The notes under the pieces were generated by a model. That model had not been told where the DNA came from, did no database searches, and was given only the letters and a program-made list of their open reading frames with translations. From positions 19,579,700 to 19,643,699 of the forward strand of contig CM050657.1 of NCBI GenBank assembly GCA_027574665.1: a stretch of 64,000 nt of DNA, in the 5' to 3' direction. How positions within the stretch are numbered: the stretch's first letter is position 1; every line of letters begins with the position of its first letter. Below are positions 37,603 through 48,200 of the stretch, one piece after another. The position numbers and the translations under genes are program-made. Source of the stretch: Rhynochetos jubatus (Eukaryota; Chordata; Aves; Eurypygiformes; Rhynochetidae).

Positions 37603-39203
37603 ACCATGGCCGAGGCAGGCCTTCATGTTTAAACGCTTTTCACCAAAACTTCCTCCCCTGCCTCTTCCTCCAAAGTTAGGAGAACAGTTGCAGTCCTTGA
37701 AGGAAAAAAAAAGTACTTGACAATGTGATTTCTGCAAAACCCCCCTCCTTTTCCTTTTGGAATGTTGGTCTTATGGGACAAAACACTAAAAATAGCTTTT
37801 TTTGTGCATGTATGTGGCTTAATGCCAGTTGGTCCATGTTAGGTGGTCACTGGGCTGCTCCATCCTTGGCAGCATCACCATTGGCTGCCCCAGCACGGAC
37901 CCCATGGGGTTTTCCTGGGGTGTCCAGTGCACACATCCACAGCGGCTTCATCCACCCACCGTCGGTGTTGTGGTGGGCTCGGCAGTTGGAGCTGAGCACT
38001 GTTCTGCCCCATCCCTCTGTGCCAGAGCCTGCTCTCATCTCACTGCCAGGCAACACAGGTGGTTCCTCGCTTCCCTGGGGCTCTGCAGGCTCCTTCCCAA
38101 ATAGGACCCAACTGAGGGAAAAACTGCTCCCCAGATTTTCCCCTAGTTCCCCATGGCTTTGCAGGGGCACCAGCATCACCCACGCGGGGCCAGGGAGCAC
38201 CTCTGCAGCTAAAGGGGCAATACAAGGAGGGAAAAGGTCCTGCAGGTGGTCTGCAGGCATGAAAGGCGGAAAATTGCTCAAGTCAAGCAATTGGTGGTTG
38301 GTTTGTTTGTTTTTGCCATCTTTGACACTTCACCTGTCCAGGAGCGTGTCGGTTGCTGGGAGCGGTGTCAGCTGAAGCGCAGCAGTTCAGCAGCACGGGG
38401 CTGGGGAATAGCCTGTTATTTGTAACGTGGCAAATAACACAGCGCTGGAGTTTGTATTGGTGTAGCTGTGCTCATTTAACCAGGGAAAAGCAACCTGGTG
38501 AGAAAAAACTCTGTAGGTAACCCCCCATATTTAGGTGATGTCAGTGTTCAGTGTCAGACAGAACCCTGCCATGGCTCTGTGGAAACCACTGCGGGCCCTC
38601 CTGTGCTCCAGCCCTTGGACAAAACTGCTTTTTTCCATAGAGTGAACGGGGAGAGTGCTTTTTGGGTGCGAGAAAACGGACTGAGAGAAGCTGATGGCCT
38701 CTTGGTGTTGTCACATCCTCTCTCTGAGACCATAGTTCGGCATTTTTCTAGTGTCAATCAGTCACTGTCCTGCTTCTCCCCTCTCCCTGTGTGATGCCAA
38801 CTGCTGACCAAGACTAGGGATGAGGTCTGTATTTAAAAACAAAAAAAAGCCTTTTTGCTTTTCCCCTGTTACCTCTCAGCTGGAGGACTGGGTTTGGTGT
38901 GCAGCAGCACAGGCTCATGGTCGTCAAAAAGCCCTTCTGCAGATGCCTCTACATGCCACATGTATCCCCACTTTTGGCCAGCTCATTAGGCACGGCAATG
39001 ACATTTTTTAAAGGGAAGAAAAAATAGGAATTAAGTGCAATGAAATAATAATAATAAAGATTCCTACCTTTAGCACTTCGTTTTTACAGACTGCAGCAGC
39101 ATTGATCCCTGTGTGACTGCCATGCCAAACACTCTTTGCACCAGCATCTCGCCTTAAGTAAGAAAATTTCGCACCCCCTGCAACAGCAGTAAGTGTCCTC
39201 CAG

Positions 39204-39310
39204 GGATGCGTGGAAGTTCCTGAAGATCGAAAAGCAAGTGAGAAGAGAGAACCAAAGAAAGCCCAACAGAAAATACTGTGTTTCTTCAGAGATCAAGATT
39301 ATATTTGAAG
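39204..39310 (+). CDS. candidate last coding exon of the small unidentified protein
   Basis: A modest acceptor (GTGTCCTCCAG, AG at 39,202-39,203) opens a phase-0 frame of 34 codons with a lysine-rich stretch (EDRKASEKREPKKAQQK), ending at a TGA at 39,306-39,308. A donor-like AAG followed by GTATGT lies at 39,311. If the exon is terminal, the nearest polyadenylation-like signal is ATTAAA at 39,579-39,584. The overlapping frame is also open, so coding status is uncertain. Not recognised. Confidence 0.15.
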
Positions 39311-39599
39311 GTATGTGCCAAGTATCCACTTTATGCATTGCCTCTGGGACAGGGCAGGTTATGGGCAGTGCAGCAAATCACTGATGGACCCGGGCAGGAT
39401 GGCGTTTCTCCTGGAAGAGATGATAACTGTGAGTGGAGAACCTGCTCTGTTGTGGTGTTCGGGAGAGGGGAACTGTGCTACGTAGATGCCAAAATCCTCA
39501 TTAAGAGTGTCCGCTCTCTTCTGCTGCTGGTCTAGCCCTGCTTACAGCGGCTGCCAAAGTAAACCTAGCAGCAGAGAAATTAAATATGCATTAACTGAG

Positions 39600-41015
39600 C
39601 TAAGGTTTATGGATTTGTACAAATCTGCCAGAATTCAGCCTGTCAGGCAGGTGATGAGCACTGGGCGGGTGGCCAGGGGTTTGTCTGCAGAGGGAGTCGC
39701 TCTTTTCTGTGTCTGGGATGTTCCCTCTCTGCACCAACGCGTGGAGAGGTGTGCAGTGATGGGAGACAGCAGAAGTGCCCCTGCAGCCCGCTGGCCCTCT
39801 GCCCGAGCAAGCTGTGGGGTTAGCAGGGGTGAGGCTGGAGAGGACGGCAGAGATGGGGCATCCTGGGCAGGCGGGTGCCCCGAAGGATGTTCCGCATGCC
39901 GCCTACCAACCCCCATCCTGTATGCTGGTGTTATGAAACCTCTCCGCAGCATGGGGTAACGTGCCCCTCTCAAGCGTGGCTTTGCCTGCTCTTGGGGGTG
40001 GCAAGGTGATGCCAGTGACACAAGGTGACTTTCCATATTTCCCATTGCCCCTGTTCTTCGCTGTAGACCTGCGCCCTGCTTCTCTCCGTTGCTTTGTTCT
40101 CGCATGACATGGAGCATTAGACACGTCTGTGACGACTTTTTCCTTGCTCCGTACTGACAGCACTGGTGAGCCACCTTGACTCACAGCTCCGCAGATGCTG
40201 AGTGAGCAGTGTTTGAGCTCGACACCATGAGCTGAAGGAAGCCGTGATGCAATGCTCTTGAGAACCCACCTTAGATTTCTGAGCTTGATTTTAAACACAA
40301 AGCACATGCTGTTCTAAGCTGTTGGTAAGCCAAATCATAGTAAACCCAGTGTAAACGAGCTAAGCTGAGGTGCTGCAGGTGGAGAACGTGGAGATGCTCT
40401 GATGTTGCGCTGCCAAAACAGGGGTAGAAGTCTGTCTCTGCATCAGCAGTGACCAAAGTGGTGTTTATCTCACGTAGACTTGATGACCATGGTTCAGTTC
40501 CTCACCAAAAAAAAAAAAAAAGTCCTTTAGGGAAAAAATGACAACCGTACCAAAATCCTGCTGTTGGGACATAAGAGGAAGGCTTGAATTCCCTGGAAAA
40601 AGTCACCAAGACGTCCCCTGCGCAGCTGCGGTGGTGGAAGCTGTGGCACTGCCGAGGCGTTCCAGGCATTTTACCAGTATGCAAGACTGTGGTAGAGCTG
40701 CGTAACGCACGGAGGAATTTTGCTTCTCTGCCCGTCAGTTCAATGCTTCCATAAGCACAAAAATTTCCTCTCTCCCCCTAAAAATCTGCTTTTTTGCATT
40801 TTAAAACGGGCGTACGGGAAGGAAGATGAGAAAGGCAGCGTACACAGACGAGTGCTGCTCGGATACAAACGTGACCATAATTATTAGGTTGTCTTAGGCT
40901 AAAAATAACATTGCACGTGGACTTAATTCCTTGTTAATTTGCACTCTGGGGTTTTTTTTCATTTGTTCCCCTCACCAAATGTAATTCCTTGGGGGAAAAC
41001 TTCCTTGGAGAGAAG
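39600..41015. other. non-coding sequence upstream of the CpG island
   Basis: No gene recognised. A 179-codon minus-strand open frame (39,635-40,174) has no recognised similarity and lies in GC-rich DNA. An A15 run is at 40,507-40,521. Confidence 0.4.
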
Positions 41016-41019
41016 AGTA

Positions 41020-41620
41020 CAAGCCGGGGAAACGCCGCGCTCCCCGTGAAAGCTGCGTTGTGAGGAGCGCGGAGCAGATCCCTGTCCTTGCAGGGCTGCG
41101 AAGTTGCAGTGGAAAGAGAAACGCAAAGCAGACTTTCCCCTCAGCGTTTTCATTATTCCTATTTTGCCTCCCAGAAGAAGCGGCCCCCGTAGGAGTGGGC
41201 AGCACCCGCTTCCCTCCACCCTTCCTGCCTGTATCCCAGCCCTCTCCTTAACGCGGGGGAGTGGTTTCCCCCCCGGCTAAGCCGCGCTCATAGAGGCGGG
41301 GAGTGCTTGGTGGGCTGAGCCCGCGTTCCCTTCTGCCTGCGGGGAGCCCGCCCGGACGCCGGGGCTGAGGCGCCGAGGCCGGGCGGGCGGTGCCGGGCCG
41401 CGGGGCGGCTCCTCCGGTTGCGGGGCCGCCGCTTCCTTGGCCACGGGCTGGTGGTTCTGGCAGCACCATGAGGCAACCGGGTCGGCGGGGGCAGGAGGTG
41501 GGTAGAGAAGGAGCCGGGCTCGGCGGGTCTGCGCGGAGCGGTTCGGGTCCCCGCGGCGGGAAGGGGCGCGGGAGGGGTTGCCCGGCCTTTGGGGTGGGGG
41601 GGGGGAAAGGAGGTTATTTG
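41020..41620 (+). promoter_or_regulatory. PLD1: CpG island, likely PLD1 promoter and non-coding exon 1
   Basis: CpG density rises sharply here and peaks at about 41,340-41,560. GC boxes (GGGCGG) occur at 41,381, 41,385 and 41,403, with an inverted one (CCCGCCC) at 41,347. No TATA box is evident, as usual for CpG-island promoters. It is the only substantial CpG island in the window and lies about 17 kb upstream of the PLD1 start codon on the same strand, matching the family pattern of a non-coding first exon followed by a long intron. A plausible exon 1 donor is GAG followed by GTGGGT at 41,498. The exon start cannot be determined. Bidirectional use is possible. Confidence 0.6.
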
Positions 41621-42702
41621 TTACAGGACGGTTGTTGTCAAGTTAACTCTCTGCTTGGGCTCTTTGCTGAGGCTGGGCAGCACACTGCCAACGAGGGGTG
41701 TTTAGCAGCCCCGTGACACGTATTTGGGGTGGTTTACTGATTTTTTCACGCTTTATAACGCATAGGTTTGGGTGCAGCGAGGCTGAGGAGCCCCGCGCCG
41801 GGCTGGGGTCAGCCGGGGGGTGGCTGTGGATGGGGCAGTTCGGGGACGGACATTGGCTGTGAACTTGAGGTGCGTTTGGCTGGTGTATTTCCAGAGCTGG
41901 TCTATGTCTCTGCCCTGTCCTTTCCAGCAGCCGCCGCCGTTTCGGGACGTGGGAAAAACCTGAGTTTCCCAACGTGCTCTGACACAACCGAGCTGCCGGC
42001 CCGCTTCTTGCAATGACAGCCTTTCCTACCTGTTGCTGTTCTTCGTTTGGCGTGATGCCCTTTCTTGGTACAGGAGGTTGCCCTTTGGAGATCTCCAGCC
42101 CCCAAACGCCTCGGATCTGGCCTGGGCAATGATTGAGGCCGGTGCAGCTTTTTGGGATTGTTTTGCCTGCGTGGTCAGGGCTGATACGGGCTCTGTACGC
42201 AGCAGGACAATACGCAGTATGTGTCCAGGTCTGTGTGGTCTCCCGATCCCTCCGTAGTTACGTGGCTGTTGTGGGGACACCCGCTGACACCTTAATGGGG
42301 TGATGGAGCTGTGCTGCTCGGCATTCGGTTGAGGATTGCTAGTGAGGGGGTGTCACGGCGAGGCTGGTGCGCCCATGGCTGCTGGGACAAATGCTCTCTG
42401 TTTGCATGTGTTTCGTAGCTGCCTGTGTTTGCAGCCCGGATGGGGTGGGAACTCTGTTTCGGGTGTCTTTTAATCACTCAAGAATTTGTGTTTGCCTGCC
42501 CGTGCCGTCTCTGGCATTCGATAGCGTGAGCTCATGCCAGAGGCTCGCAGGTAACTGGGGAACATAATTCCTGACCGCCTCTTCTCATGATGCTCACAGG
42601 AGTGTTAGCTTGGGTTTTGTGGCCAAATCCTGCCCGGCTTTGCCAGAAGTTGGGAAGCTCCAAGTTTAAGCCCTTGGGCCCTGGACTACCGTTCCTTTTC
42701 AG

Positions 42703-42760
42703 CTTGCCGTCAGTCTGTGCTGTATTTACTGCGAATATGCAGAAAGCCCCTTCCTGCAGG
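42703..42760 (+). other. candidate alternative 5'UTR exon of PLD1
   Basis: A strong acceptor (CGTTCCTTTTCAG, AG at 42,701-42,702) and a strong donor (CAGG followed by GTAAGTGG, GT at 42,761) enclose 58 bases, 1.2 kb downstream of the CpG island. It is a candidate alternative non-coding exon. The splice signals are the only evidence. Confidence 0.2.
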
Positions 42761-45245
42761 GTAAGTGGTACCCCGTGACACTGAGCACTGCCCAAGGATG
42801 CTGGGATACGTGATCCCTGCGAGCACAGGTGTGGGATGGCAGCCTCCTGTCCAACTGCCCTGTGCTCGCCTGCAGCTGAAAGGGACCCTTCCTCCCCTCC
42901 TTTTGCTATCAGATACCACTAAACCTGTAAAATCACGGGATTTTTAGGTGGGAAAGCATGTCTGGCCTTCCCCAGGTCTGAGGGTGCTGTCTGTGAGGGA
43001 TGTGCGGTGCCTGCGCTGCTGTGGCATCCCCGCCGCCCATCTTCCTGCAGGGTTTAGCTGGCTGGGGGGGCTGAGTCCCAGCACTGCCCTTCGCTCTGGA
43101 GGGGGAGGCAAGCCCCAGGCTTGGCCAGCAGTTCCTGGAGGATGGGATCAAGATATTTGTTGAAACAGGCTGGGCAAAACCCCACATCCCTCTGAAAAGA
43201 CTGATTAAAATTTACAGGGATTCCTGCAGGCTGTGGTTCAGCTGATTAAATGAAAATTCATTGTGAGGTACATCTGTTTAATATTTTTGGGGTGAAGATT
43301 TAACTTTCCTACTTAGAGAAGATCAACGGGTCTCAGTTAAGTACCCACTTGCACATTTGATTTTGTCCAGATACATAACATCCTCCTTTTCCAGATCATT
43401 GAAAATTACTGTTGAGGCCCTGGTCTTACTGAAAAAGGCTGTAATAACGTGACTTCTTCTGGGGGCCACGGTGCTCTTTCCATTCTGAGAGGCTTGCCAC
43501 AAATAATGCTGTTGCTGGCAGGTGTCTCCTGAGCTCCTTCAGCTGAGGCAGAGTTTGCTGTGATCAGAATTGCAGCTTCTTTAAATGGCTGAAGATACCA
43601 GTTTACATGTATCTAAATAAAATTATAGGCACTTGGTAGGTAATCTTTGCTGGTGAAATCCTCCTTTCATGAACAGGCTGTAATTCCATGCCTCACCCAG
43701 AAGTTTTTACTACTTTTCTTAGTAGCAGCAAAGTGTAAAGGCTTGTGTCAACTTGACATTGTTATCCCCTGTACTTTGAGTGCTCTTTAGACTGCAGGTG
43801 TGTCCGCAGGAAAGGCCAGATCCGGTGTTTCACAGCGAGTCTACTCTCCAGCAGTGATTTGAGAAATCTCCCCCTTGATAAACCATGCGAAGCAGTGCAG
43901 TTGTGTCTCCTCTGTCTGTTATGAACCGAACTTGGGTTTTTACAGTCATTCCTTCTCTGGTAATTTGATTTAAAGCAAGTTAGCAAATCTTCAGGGAAAG
44001 AAACATCAGGGGAATGCACTGAACTGCTGGTGTTGACACAGACTTTATTCCCTTGAAATGAAATAATAAAAAAAGATAAGATATTAATGTTCATACAGGC
44101 TTCTAGATTTATCTTCTTCGTCTCTATGTAATGAACACATCGAAGGAGCAGCTCAGTCTCAAAAATAACTGAAGCCCCGGAGTACTGCAGCAAGCCGTCG
44201 TGCTCTGTTAAGAGAAGCGCCCTTCTGTTGCCTTTGCAAACAGGTGGTTCCTTAATTTCACATTGGAACACCTATTTTATAGTGAGTCATTTAAAAAATA
44301 ATAATTCAAAAAAAACCCCACCACGTTTGGGTGGGCACGAGCATGGCACAGTGGCCCTAAATCTGTGTATAATAGAGCGGGGGGTGCAACTTGATTTTCT
44401 TCTGGGTGTTGAGTTGCTGGAGTGTCTGATGTCAGTAAGCACCTGGTCTTGGCTGAGGCTGGAGCGAACACATCATGCCTTTTCCCCCGCTTGTCTGAGT
44501 GACAATCCATGATGTGTTTTTAACTTGCTGTTACATGCCTTGTAGCCTGGAAACTCTCCTGCAGGGACTGAGAGGTTCGGTCATGGCCGTGAGTCTGATG
44601 GAAGTTGCGGTTGGGCTCTTTTTTTTTTTTCTTTCCCATCAAAAAACCTTGGCTAGCCTATGGGGTGGGTTGTTTGTTTCTTTCTTTCAATCTTCTTTTT
44701 TCTCCCCAAAGAAGGGGTTTTTTTGGTCTTTATTCAGGTGCTGCTTGCCAGGCTTTTCCTGCACTCTGAGATGTGGGATGTGTGAGTATCTGGCACGCAG
44801 CCTGGCTTTTTTGCACTCAGTTATGCAGGGCCAGACCTCAAGCCTGCTGTGCTGCAAGATGGAGATGCCTACATATTATATTATCAATCAAAACTTTTTG
44901 TTATATCTATTAAAACAGTTTTTAAACAGATATTTAGCCAGGTGCCCCTGCCCTTCCACCCACTTCTGTAGACTTGTCAGCATCTACCAGATGTACATAC
45001 CACATGTCCAGACCCCCTGGAAAGCAGAGGGTGGTGGAGGGATTACGGGGCGGGAAAAGCTCTGTTTGCTAGCTTTGGTTAACAAATATTTGCCATGCAG
45101 CTTCCCCACCTACTTGTCACAGGGTGTCCCAGGTGGCAGGAGGCCACTGTGGTCCTTGGGGCAGGGGAAATGCGCCCTTACCCTGGCTCCTGTGACTCGA
45201 GAGAGCAAATAGGAGGGGAAATATGGATTTGCAGATCATGGATTT

Positions 45246-45270
45246 TATATGTGTATATATATATATATTT
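45246..45270. repeat. TA-rich microsatellite
   Basis: A TATATGTGTA lead followed by about seven TA units. Confidence 0.85.
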
Positions 45271-48200
45271 GTGCCTTTGGGATTCAGAGTTTTCTCTGTT
45301 TCCATGCAACAATAGTTGGAGGTACCTAATCTTTGGGGTTGGCATCGTGTGCCATCGCCACTGCCCTGAGCACTCTGCTCATCCCTCGATCCTTGTGCCC
45401 GCGCACTGCGATGGCATTTGGTGCTTTCTGGATCCTTGCCAAATGCCAAAACCTGGGGGTTTACATAAGGGAGCGGGAGCGGGGCTCCTGCCTGTCAGAC
45501 AGCTTGCCTGCGCTGGGGCGCCATGTCCCCCGGGCACCCATCTGCTGGCACGGGGTGTGGGGAGATGTTGTCTGGTGGCTGCTGCTCCCACGCTGGGGAG
45601 CTGGACCCCAAAGGGAGCAGGGATGGTGCCAGGCATCCCCCCAGCACATGCTACCTCCTAGCCAGGGGAAGAGAGGAAGCCACATCACCCAGGCAGGGAG
45701 GTGAGTGTTGCCTCTGGGAATCAAAACTTAGAATTTAAACACAGCTCTGGCTGACGTGAGTCTAAATAGATGCTGGTGAGGGAAAACTTGCTAAAAAGGG
45801 GTCAGGGAGGGGGGTGGAGCAGCTACCAGAAGGACCCGCTGCTGCTCCGGCAGCATGGTGTGCTGAGTGACAACGCAGCATGTGGTCGGGGTTTATTGCC
45901 AGAAAGGGATGTGGAATTTTAATATCCAGATAATCACCTCGAGATAGCAATCTTGTTGGGCTAATGTGCTTGCTTTGTTGCCAAGAAGATGTGTCCTGAG
46001 AGTGGGGCTGGATGGGAGTGAACCCGGCAGCATCGCCTTGGCACATGTCTGCACCGAGTCGTCACCAAAAGCGACGTCCCCATGCAGCGTTCGCACCTCT
46101 GTGCTCCTCGGTTGATCGTTTCTGCACCCGTTTTCACTTAAAACTTCCCCTTGCGCTCTGGGGACGCAGCGCTGACCACACTGAGCTCCAGCAGATCAAA
46201 TTGTGACACACCTCCGGTGGGATTTGACAGCAAAGTTTGCGTTAGTTATCCTGGTCTAATAACTTTGTCCCTCCTCTATCCCTATTTTTCTGGCAGAGCA
46301 GGCATGGATAAAGTAAGTGGTATTCTGCCCTAAGGAACTGATTGTCTAGGGAGAAAGGCGGTGATAAAAAGGCAGTGTCAATAGTGGTGGGGTGGACATT
46401 TTTCAGAAGGGAAGGAGCATCCCCCCGTTGCCCCCCCTGGGCGAAGCCGGTGGCGGGGAGGTATGGAAAGCCTCTGAGAGAGGAGGTGCAGAGCTGAGCA
46501 TGAAAAACCTCATCACTATTTGCAGGTTTACTCAGCAGAAAGACTCTTTCCCTGGGTGTGGAGTCCTGTTTACACGGTACTGACAGCAGCAAACATTCAT
46601 GATGTTGGGAGTTATCTTTCTGGTTTACACCTCAGCTAGGGGAAGGAGAACAATTGAATTGGAATTTCCTTGGTTGCATTTTTGGGTCAAGCTGTGAGTG
46701 GGCCTGATTCCTGTCTTAGATTTTTATTCCTGCCAGAGCCCTGGTGTGTGCAGCCCTCACATCAGGGCTTTTTATTTTGGTGAAATGAGATAAACCCGAT
46801 GATGAACGCCCTGTGCTCTCCCAGGCTCCTCCAGGAAGGATCCTGGTGCTGCTTCCCAGCTCTGGGGGCTGTTCACAGCTCCCTCCCCGCAGACCGGGAA
46901 GGGGGTCCGGGCACAGAGGGACTGCTCTTCTTCGGGATGAGTGTTCCAGCGCAGGGACAAAAGGCAGTATCGGGCAGACAATGTCCCACACAGCAGAGCT
47001 CTGACGGCCTCTGTCCGAGCGGGTGATTCACAGCCAGTTGGTGTTTCTGGCTGTCTCGCCGTGCGGGATCTTGCTTCTCGGCTCGTCTCCCATCATGGGT
47101 CCCGCTGGTGGTGCGTCCCGGGGCTCCCCTGTGTCGCTGGCACATCACCAAGCCGCTTCCCAGCAGCTTCTCCCACTTAGATTTTTTTAAATCAGAAATC
47201 CTCATTGCTCGTTCTCCCCCTTGGTCTTTATTTCCCCACCTAGAACACAGCCCCCCTCGAACGCTGCCGCAGCCCTTGGGTCAGAGGCAGCTTGCAGCCA
47301 GCATCGATTGGGCTGTCTCTTGCTTGCAGCTTCCGGAGATTCCCGGGGTAAAACTAAACCAGCAAGAGTAATTAATTGCACGTTTCCAACAGTTTGAGTA
47401 ACCCAGGGTGTTGTGGCTGTGGCCATACATCATAACTGTGCCCCGCTACCTGGCTACAGGCAACCTCGCCGCTTATTTTTTAATTTAAGAAGTTTTCTCT
47501 CTTTCCCTCAACAAACTTTGAATGTGACACACAAGTGGCTATTTTGGGTCTGAACTCTATTTATTTAGGTAAGATGGAGTTGCCTTTTCCACATGAAGAA
47601 CACAAATCTACCCTGTTTGGTGTTTTCTTGGGTGCGGTAAGGAACACCCCGTGAGTGCTGGCGTCTCCCAGGAAGCTTGGTTGTCCTCTCTGTCACAGCT
47701 AAAGGGCTGCTGAAACACTTTGGAGAGCAGGCATCATATAGTCTTTTCAAAAAGAGATGCTTTGGTCTCTCATTCCTCTCTTTCTAAACGTCTGTTTATG
47801 TAGTCCCCATGAGATGTTCTGAAGTGTATTTTTTCCATGACAGAGGCTTCCTGCAAATTGATTTTTTGCAAGGGTCCCACCCAGCATTAAGTCTTACCAA
47901 AAAAGAGTAGTAGATGACTCATGGTGGCTTTGAAATTTCTGCGGTTAAACATGATCCTGCTGAGTTTGGCAGCAGTTATGGCAAACGAGCCATTTTCTTC
48001 ACTGATGGAAAGAACCGGCGAGATGAGAACTGCTGTCTGAGCCCATTCAGGGTTTCTGCTTTCCCAAAGATGCTGCTTTTCTTTCTGCCAAACGGTGCTT
48101 TTGTTCATGTAGAAAACTGCCAGCAGACACCTTTCCGAGCAGTGCCACTCCAGAGGGTCATGGCGCTTGAGGGGAAAAGTAATATTTAACTTTTGGCTCA

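Noticed and set aside
37725-38375. 216-codon plus-strand open frame, overlapped by a 147-codon minus-strand frame
   Set aside because: GC-rich DNA with long frames open on both strands is typical of chance. The peptide is compositionally biased (serine, proline, tryptophan) and unrecognised.
39635-40174. 179-codon minus-strand open frame upstream of the CpG island
   Set aside because: No recognised domain, membrane segments or splice signals. It does not match the four-membrane-span pattern expected of TMEM212.
41468-41716. ATG-started open frame within the CpG island (from ATGAGGCAACC)
   Set aside because: A glycine- and arginine-rich composition is expected from any CpG-island frame. PLD1 translation starts at 58,531.
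44499-45212. Longest open frame in the window (237 codons, plus strand)
   Set aside because: It lies inside the inferred PLD1 intron 1 and has low-complexity phenylalanine runs from T tracts. It shows no recognised similarity and no splice or promoter support.
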